From assembly GCF_042679085.1 (NCBI RefSeq), contig NZ_JBHTLQ010000004.1, positions 62,001 through 126,000 of the forward strand: a DNA stretch of 64,000 nt, in the 5' to 3' direction. Below the pieces are notes generated by a model that was given only the letters and a program-made list of their open reading frames with translations, did not search any database and was not told where the DNA came from. The stretch's first letter is position 1. The number at the start of each line of letters is the position of its first letter. The DNA is from Phenylobacterium conjunctum. Lineage in GTDB: Bacteria > Pseudomonadota > Alphaproteobacteria > Caulobacterales > Caulobacteraceae. Positions 60,007 to 64,000 of this stretch are shown here, piece after piece. Made by a program: the position numbers and the translations under genes.

Positions 60007-61869
60007 TTAGGCCTTGCGGAAGAAATCGAAAATGCGCTGGGCGAGCGCCTGGTTCACGCCCTCGACCTTGGCCAGGTCCTCCACCGAGGCGCGGGACACC
60101 CCGCGGGCGGAGCCGAAAGCGTGCAGCAGGGCGCGCTTGCGGCCCGGCCCCACCCCATCGATCTCGTCCAGCGGGTTCTTCTTCATGTCGACGGCCCGCT
60201 TGGCGCGGTGGGTGCCGATGGCGAAGCGGTGGGCCTCGTCGCGCAGGCGCTGCAGGTAGAACAGCACCGGCGATTTGGGCTCCAGCATGAAGTAGGGCTT
60301 GCCGGGGATGAAGAAGCGCTCGAGCCCGGCGTCGCGGTCCGGGCCCTTGGCGACGCCGACCACTGGGATGTCGTCCACGCCCAGGTCGGCCATGATCTCC
60401 ATGACCACGCCCACCTGGCCCATGCCGCCGTCGATCAGCACCAGGTCGGGACGGATGGCCTCGGCGCCCTCCTCCTCTTCCTTGACCAGCCGGCCGAAGC
60501 GGCGGCGCAGGACCTCCTTCATCATCCCGAAGTCGTCGCCGGGGGTGAGGTCCGCGCCCTTGATGTTGAACTTGCGGTACTGGCTTTTCTGGAAGCCTTC
60601 GGGGCCGGCGACGATCATGCCGCCGACGGCGTTCGTCCCCATAATGTGGCTGTTGTCATAGACCTCGATCCGCTCGGGCGGGGCCTCGAGGCCGAAGGCC
60701 TCGGCCACCCCGGCCAGCAGCTTCGACTGGGCCGAGCTCTCGGCCATCTTGCGGCCCAGGGCCTCGCGCGCATTGGTCAGGGCGTGGTCAACCAGGCCTT
60801 TCTTCTCCCCGCGCTGGGGCTTGAGGATCTCGACCTTGCGGCCGGCCTTCATGGCGAAGGCTTCGGCCAGCAGCTCCTTTTCCCCCGGCTCGACGCTGAC
60901 CAGGATCAGCTTGGGGATCGGTTTGTCGTCGTAGAACTGGCCCAGGAAGGCGCTCATCACGTCGACGTCCTCGTCGGACTTGTCCACCCGAGGGAAGTAG
61001 GCGCGGTTGCCCCAGTTCTGGCCGGCGCGGAAGAAGAACACCTGGACGCAGGCCTGGCCGCCCTCGGCGTGCAGGGCGAAGACGTCGGCCTCTTCCGTGG
61101 TCTCGGGATTGATCTGCTGCTCCTGGGCGACGGAGGCCAGCGCCCGGATCCGGTCGCGCAGTCGGGCCGCCAGCTCGAACTCCATCTCGTCGGACGCCGC
61201 CTGCATCTGGTCGGACAGGCGCTTCATCACCGCCCGGCTCTTGCCGCGCAGGAAAGCCTCGGATTCCTCCACCAGGGCGCCGTAGTCCTCCAGGCTGATC
61301 AGGCCGGTGCAGGGCGCCGCGCAGCGCTTGATCTGGTGCAGCATGCAGGGCCGGGTGCGGCTCTCATAGACGCTGTCCGAGCACGACCGCAGGAGGAACG
61401 CCTTCTGCAGGGTGTTCAGAGTTTTGTTGACCGCGTTGGCGCTGGCGAAGGGGCCGAAATAGTCGCCCTTCAGGGTGTGCGCGCCGCGATGTTTCCGAAG
61501 CTGTGGGGCGGCGTGCTCGCGGCTGATGACGATCTCGGGGAAGCTCTTGTCGTCGCGCAGCAGCACGTTGAACCGGGGCTTCATCTGCTTGATCAGGTTG
61601 ATCTCAAGCAGCAGGGCGTCGGTCTCGGTGCGGGTGGTGACGAACTCCATCGACCGGGTCAGGTCGACCATGTGGGCGATGCGCTGGGTGTGGAACCGGC
61701 CTTGCGCATACTGGGTGACGCGCTTCTTCAGCGAGCGCGCCTTGCCCACATAGAGCACCTCGTCGTTCTCGCCGATCATGCGATAGACGCCGGGCGCGTC
61801 CGGCAGCCGCTTGACCTGATCCTTGATCAGGGCGGCGCCGACGAGGGGCTCGGAAAGGGTCTCGGACAT
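60007..61869 (-). CDS. uvrC: Excinuclease ABC subunit C
   Basis: 620-aa nucleotide-excision-repair endonuclease that makes the dual incisions with UvrA/UvrB. Domains in order: GIY-YIG (PGVYRMIGENDEVLYVGKARSLKKRV), a cysteine-rich region (CAAPCTGLIS), a UVR motif (about 200-240) and the RNase H-like second nuclease domain with EVYDNSHIMGTNAVGGMIV and LVLIDGGMGQVG, then helix-hairpin-helix (IDGVGPGRKRALLHAFGS). The ATG at 61869 (MSETLSEP) is used, with an alternative at 61878. Operon with pgsA. Confidence 0.95.
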   Translation of the reverse strand: MSETLSEPLVGAALIKDQVKRLPDAPGVYRMIGENDEVLYVGKARSLKKRVTQYAQGRFHTQRIAHMVDLTRSMEFVTTRTETDALLLEINLIKQMKPRFNVLLRDDKSFPEIVISREHAAPQLRKHRGAHTLKGDYFGPFASANAVNKTLNTLQKAFLLRSCSDSVYESRTRPCMLHQIKRCAAPCTGLISLEDYGALVEESEAFLRGKSRAVMKRLSDQMQAASDEMEFELAARLRDRIRALASVAQEQQINPETTEEADVFALHAEGGQACVQVFFFRAGQNWGNRAYFPRVDKSDEDVDVMSAFLGQFYDDKPIPKLILVSVEPGEKELLAEAFAMKAGRKVEILKPQRGEKKGLVDHALTNAREALGRKMAESSAQSKLLAGVAEAFGLEAPPERIEVYDNSHIMGTNAVGGMIVAGPEGFQKSQYRKFNIKGADLTPGDDFGMMKEVLRRRFGRLVKEEEEGAEAIRPDLVLIDGGMGQVGVVMEIMADLGVDDIPVVGVAKGPDRDAGLERFFIPGKPYFMLEPKSPVLFYLQRLRDEAHRFAIGTHRAKRAVDMKKNPLDEIDGVGPGRKRALLHAFGSARGVSRASVEDLAKVEGVNQALAQRIFDFFRKA

Positions 61870-61901
61870 GGCCCCCATATAGGCTGATCCGAGACCGGCC
61901 G

Positions 61902-63227
61902 TCAGGGCTGCATGACGTTCATGACCGCCAGCGTCATGGCAGCAACCCCCGTGCGGATGGTCGGCTCGGGCACGGGTGCGAAGTACGGAGTGTGGTTGCC
62001 GGGCAGGAACTCGCCCTTGGCCTTGGCCGCGGCGATCTTGGCCGGGTCATAGCCGCCGATGCTGAAGAACACGGACGGCACGCCGGCGATGATGAACTCC
62101 GAATAGTCCTCACTGGCGGGGCTGGGCGCGGCCTCCAGCACGGCCTTGTCGCCGAAGGCGGCCTTGAAAACCTTGGCGGTCTTGTCGGTCAGGGCGATGT
62201 CGTTGACCACAGCGGTGCCGCCGGGGGTCAGCTCGATCTGCGGCGCGGGCGCGCCGGCCATGGCGGCCTCGGCGTTGGCGGTGCGGCGCACGCCGTCCAG
62301 CAGCTTGGTGCGCACGCCGGGCTCATAGCTGCGGATGGTGCCGCGGATCAGGGCGCTGTCGGGGATGATGTTGCCAGCGCTGCCGGCCTGGATGGCGCCG
62401 ACGGTCACGACCCCGAACGCCGCCGGGTCCTTCTCGCGGCTGATCACCGTCTGGACGTCGACGACAAACTTGGCGGCCTGGACCACGGAATCGATGGTCA
62501 GGCTGGGCATGGAGCCATGGCCGCCGCGGCCCTTGAACAGGATCTCCATGCTGTCGGAGTTCGAGGTGGTCACCCCCGGGCGGTAGGACACATAGCCATA
62601 GGGGCCGGGCCCCACGTGCAGGCCGAAGCCATAGGTCGGCTTCGGAAACTTCGTGAACAGGCCGTCCTCGATCATGCCGATGGCGCCGCCGGTGGACTCC
62701 TCAGACGGCTGGGCGACGAACATCAGGGTGCCGCGCCACTTGTCCTTCATCGCCAGCAGGGCCTGGGCGGTTCCGACCCAGGAGGCCATGTGGATGTCGT
62801 GGCCGCAGGAATGCGCCACCGGCGCGGGCTTGCCATTCCACATCTGGGTCGCATGACTGGCGTAGGGGAGGCCCGACTTCTCCTCCATCGGCAGGGCGTC
62901 GAGCTCGGTGCGGACCATGACCACCGGGCCAGGGCCGTTCTTGTAGATGGCGACCACGCCGGTCTTGCCGACCCCTTGCGTCACCGTGAAGCCCAGGGCC
63001 TTCATCTCGGCGGCCAGCTTGGCGGCGGTGGCGGTCTCCTGAAAGCCCAGCTCGGGATGGGCGTGGATGTCCTTATAGAGCGCGTCCAGGTGGGCGTAGT
63101 TTTTGTCCAGCAGGGCGTCGATCGCCGGCTTCAGGGGCGCGACGTCCTTGGCCTGGGCCTGGCCCGCGATCAGGACGGCCGCGCCGGCCAGCAGAAGGGT
63201 GTGGAGGGCGAAGGACCGTTTGCGCAT
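61902..63227 (-). CDS. Exported M20-family amidohydrolase/peptidase
   Basis: 441-aa metal-dependent hydrolase with a signal peptide (ending GQAQA). Metal-ligand segments are HPELGFQE, VRTELDALPMEE, HSCGHDIHMA, AQPSEESTGGA and the C-terminal HTPYF. Closest to the IAA-amino acid hydrolase/aminoacylase subfamily (M20D), cleaving N-acyl amino acids or related amides. Signal peptide places it in the periplasm. The gene is upstream of uvrC with a 32-bp gap. Confidence 0.92.
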   Translation of the reverse strand: MRKRSFALHTLLLAGAAVLIAGQAQAKDVAPLKPAIDALLDKNYAHLDALYKDIHAHPELGFQETATAAKLAAEMKALGFTVTQGVGKTGVVAIYKNGPGPVVMVRTELDALPMEEKSGLPYASHATQMWNGKPAPVAHSCGHDIHMASWVGTAQALLAMKDKWRGTLMFVAQPSEESTGGAIGMIEDGLFTKFPKPTYGFGLHVGPGPYGYVSYRPGVTTSNSDSMEILFKGRGGHGSMPSLTIDSVVQAAKFVVDVQTVISREKDPAAFGVVTVGAIQAGSAGNIIPDSALIRGTIRSYEPGVRTKLLDGVRRTANAEAAMAGAPAPQIELTPGGTAVVNDIALTDKTAKVFKAAFGDKAVLEAAPSPASEDYSEFIIAGVPSVFFSIGGYDPAKIAAAKAKGEFLPGNHTPYFAPVPEPTIRTGVAAMTLAVMNVMQP

Positions 63228-63375
63228 GACTCACCTGGGCTGAAGCTGCGGAAAGCTTAGGCACAGGAGGCCTCGGAAGGGAAAGCCGATCCGTCCAGGC
63301 GGCATACGGTTTCGCCCCCGCGACTGCCGCAGCGGCAATGCCGTAGGGAGCCCGCGCAATCAGGAGATCACGAGC

Positions 63376-64000
63376 ATGGCGGCGACCGCGGACGGACTGG
63401 CGATGGCGCAGAAGGTCGAGACCTTCGTGCGCGAGGTGGTGGCCCCCTTCGAGAAGGATCCGCGCTGCGGCGAGCACGGCCCCGCCGACGACCTGGTTCA
63501 AGAGATGCGCGCCCTGGCCCGCGCCGCCGGCGTGCTGACCCCGCACATCCTGGCCAACGGCCACCATCGTCCGCACCAGGACGTCGCCGTGATCCTGCGA
63601 GCCTCGGGCCTGTCGCCGCTGGGTCCGCTGGCGGTGAACGTCGCCGCCCCGGATGAGGGCAACATGTACCTACTGGGCAAGATGGCGAGCGACGAGCAGA
63701 AGGCCCGCTTCCTGGAGCCCCTGGTCAGCGGCCGCGCTCGCTCGGCCTTCTTCATGACGGAGCCGGCCAGCGAGGGCGGCGCCGGGTCAGATCCGTCGAT
63801 GATGCTCACCACCGCGGTGATGGACGGCAACCACTGGGTCATCAACGGCCGCAAGGCCTTCATCACCGGCCTGGATGGCGCGGGCGTCGGCATCATCATG
63901 GCCAAGACCGACGCGGGCGCGACCATGTTCCTGGTCGAGCTGCCGATGGAGGGCATCCGGATCGAGCGGGTGCTGGACACCATCGATTCCTCCATGCCCG
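63376..64000 (+). CDS. Acyl-CoA dehydrogenase, 3'-truncated by window edge
   Basis: First 208 codons of an acyl-CoA dehydrogenase-like flavoenzyme. The frame is open to the last base. Visible segments are FVREVVAPFEKDPRCG, LGKMASDEQKARFLEP and the FAD-contact region SAFFMTEPASEGGAGSDPSMM, then WVINGRKAFITGLDGAG. An AGGAG begins 14 bases before the ATG at 63376. It probably oxidises acyl-CoA in beta-oxidation or amino acid breakdown. Catalytic C-terminal half is outside the window. Confidence 0.92.
   Translation, partial: MAATADGLAMAQKVETFVREVVAPFEKDPRCGEHGPADDLVQEMRALARAAGVLTPHILANGHHRPHQDVAVILRASGLSPLGPLAVNVAAPDEGNMYLLGKMASDEQKARFLEPLVSGRARSAFFMTEPASEGGAGSDPSMMLTTAVMDGNHWVINGRKAFITGLDGAGVGIIMAKTDAGATMFLVELPMEGIRIERVLDTIDSSMP

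Noticed and set aside
1..64000. Search for insertion sequences, prophage genes and defence systems
   Set aside because: No transposase, integrase, restriction-modification, toxin-antitoxin or CRISPR-associated gene is recognisable in the window.

Overview
The window is a GC-rich chromosomal segment from an alphaproteobacterium, most likely one of the Caulobacterales (Caulobacter/Phenylobacterium type). This is an inference from several features: a UrcA-family secreted protein, three large TonB-dependent receptors in a row, a chemoreceptor with a xWxxF tail, hybrid histidine kinases, frequent TTG starts and an AsnC-regulated fused indolepyruvate ferredoxin oxidoreductase. There is no rRNA, prophage, transposase or CRISPR. 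About 57 protein genes and one tRNA (CAU anticodon) are supported. Very long antisense reading frames are common here and are artefacts of high GC.

Layout. 1-6.4 kb: end of a thiolase gene whose tail is duplicated in 94-bp tandem units, a GH1 glycosidase, secA and an abutting methyltransferase. 6.4-13.3 kb: a small basic protein, a class A beta-lactamase-like hydrolase, a chemoreceptor, a 34-aa membrane peptide and an acyl-CoA synthetase fused to a membrane-anchored DUF1499-like domain. 13.5-18.8 kb: a sulfate ABC transporter operon facing a formylglycine-type sulfatase or phosphonate monoester hydrolase. 18.8-33.3 kb: a UrcA protein behind an operator-like AT-rich promoter, a VOC protein, a periplasmic thioredoxin, pdxH with an APH-kinase fusion, a second copy of the small basic protein, an FAD dehydrogenase, a hybrid kinase, an alpha/beta hydrolase, a J-domain protein, a CPBP protease, aroC, a CheY-like regulator, a small putative lipoprotein and queC-queE.

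33.7-42.7 kb: three TonB-dependent receptors. The first two are close paralogues that share a nearly identical 254-bp tract, suggesting gene conversion. All three have matching leaders and matching terminators, so they look like one co-regulated uptake family. 42.8-50.2 kb: a degenerate kinase-receiver hybrid, a methyltransferase with a Gfo/Idh/MocA oxidoreductase, small proteins, a SOUL haem-binding protein, the tRNA, and a glycosyltransferase-asparagine synthetase pair in which asnB carries an in-frame palindromic repeat. 50.2-64 kb: an LhgO-like oxidase, a pentapeptide-repeat protein, a class C beta-lactamase-like hydrolase, indolepyruvate ferredoxin oxidoreductase divergent from an Lrp/AsnC regulator, a pirin, pgsA-uvrC, an M20 amidohydrolase and the start of an acyl-CoA dehydrogenase.

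The metabolic theme is scavenging: outer-membrane uptake (TonB receptors), sulfate import with ester hydrolysis, amino acid oxidation, and fatty acid activation and oxidation (thiolase, acyl-CoA synthetase, acyl-CoA dehydrogenase). Several families of palindromic intergenic repeats punctuate the region. No complete, clearly new multi-gene system stands out. The best leads are the synthetase-DUF1499 fusion, the palindrome inside asnB, the TonB receptor conversion tract with its shared leader, the operator array before the UrcA gene, and the paired small basic proteins.
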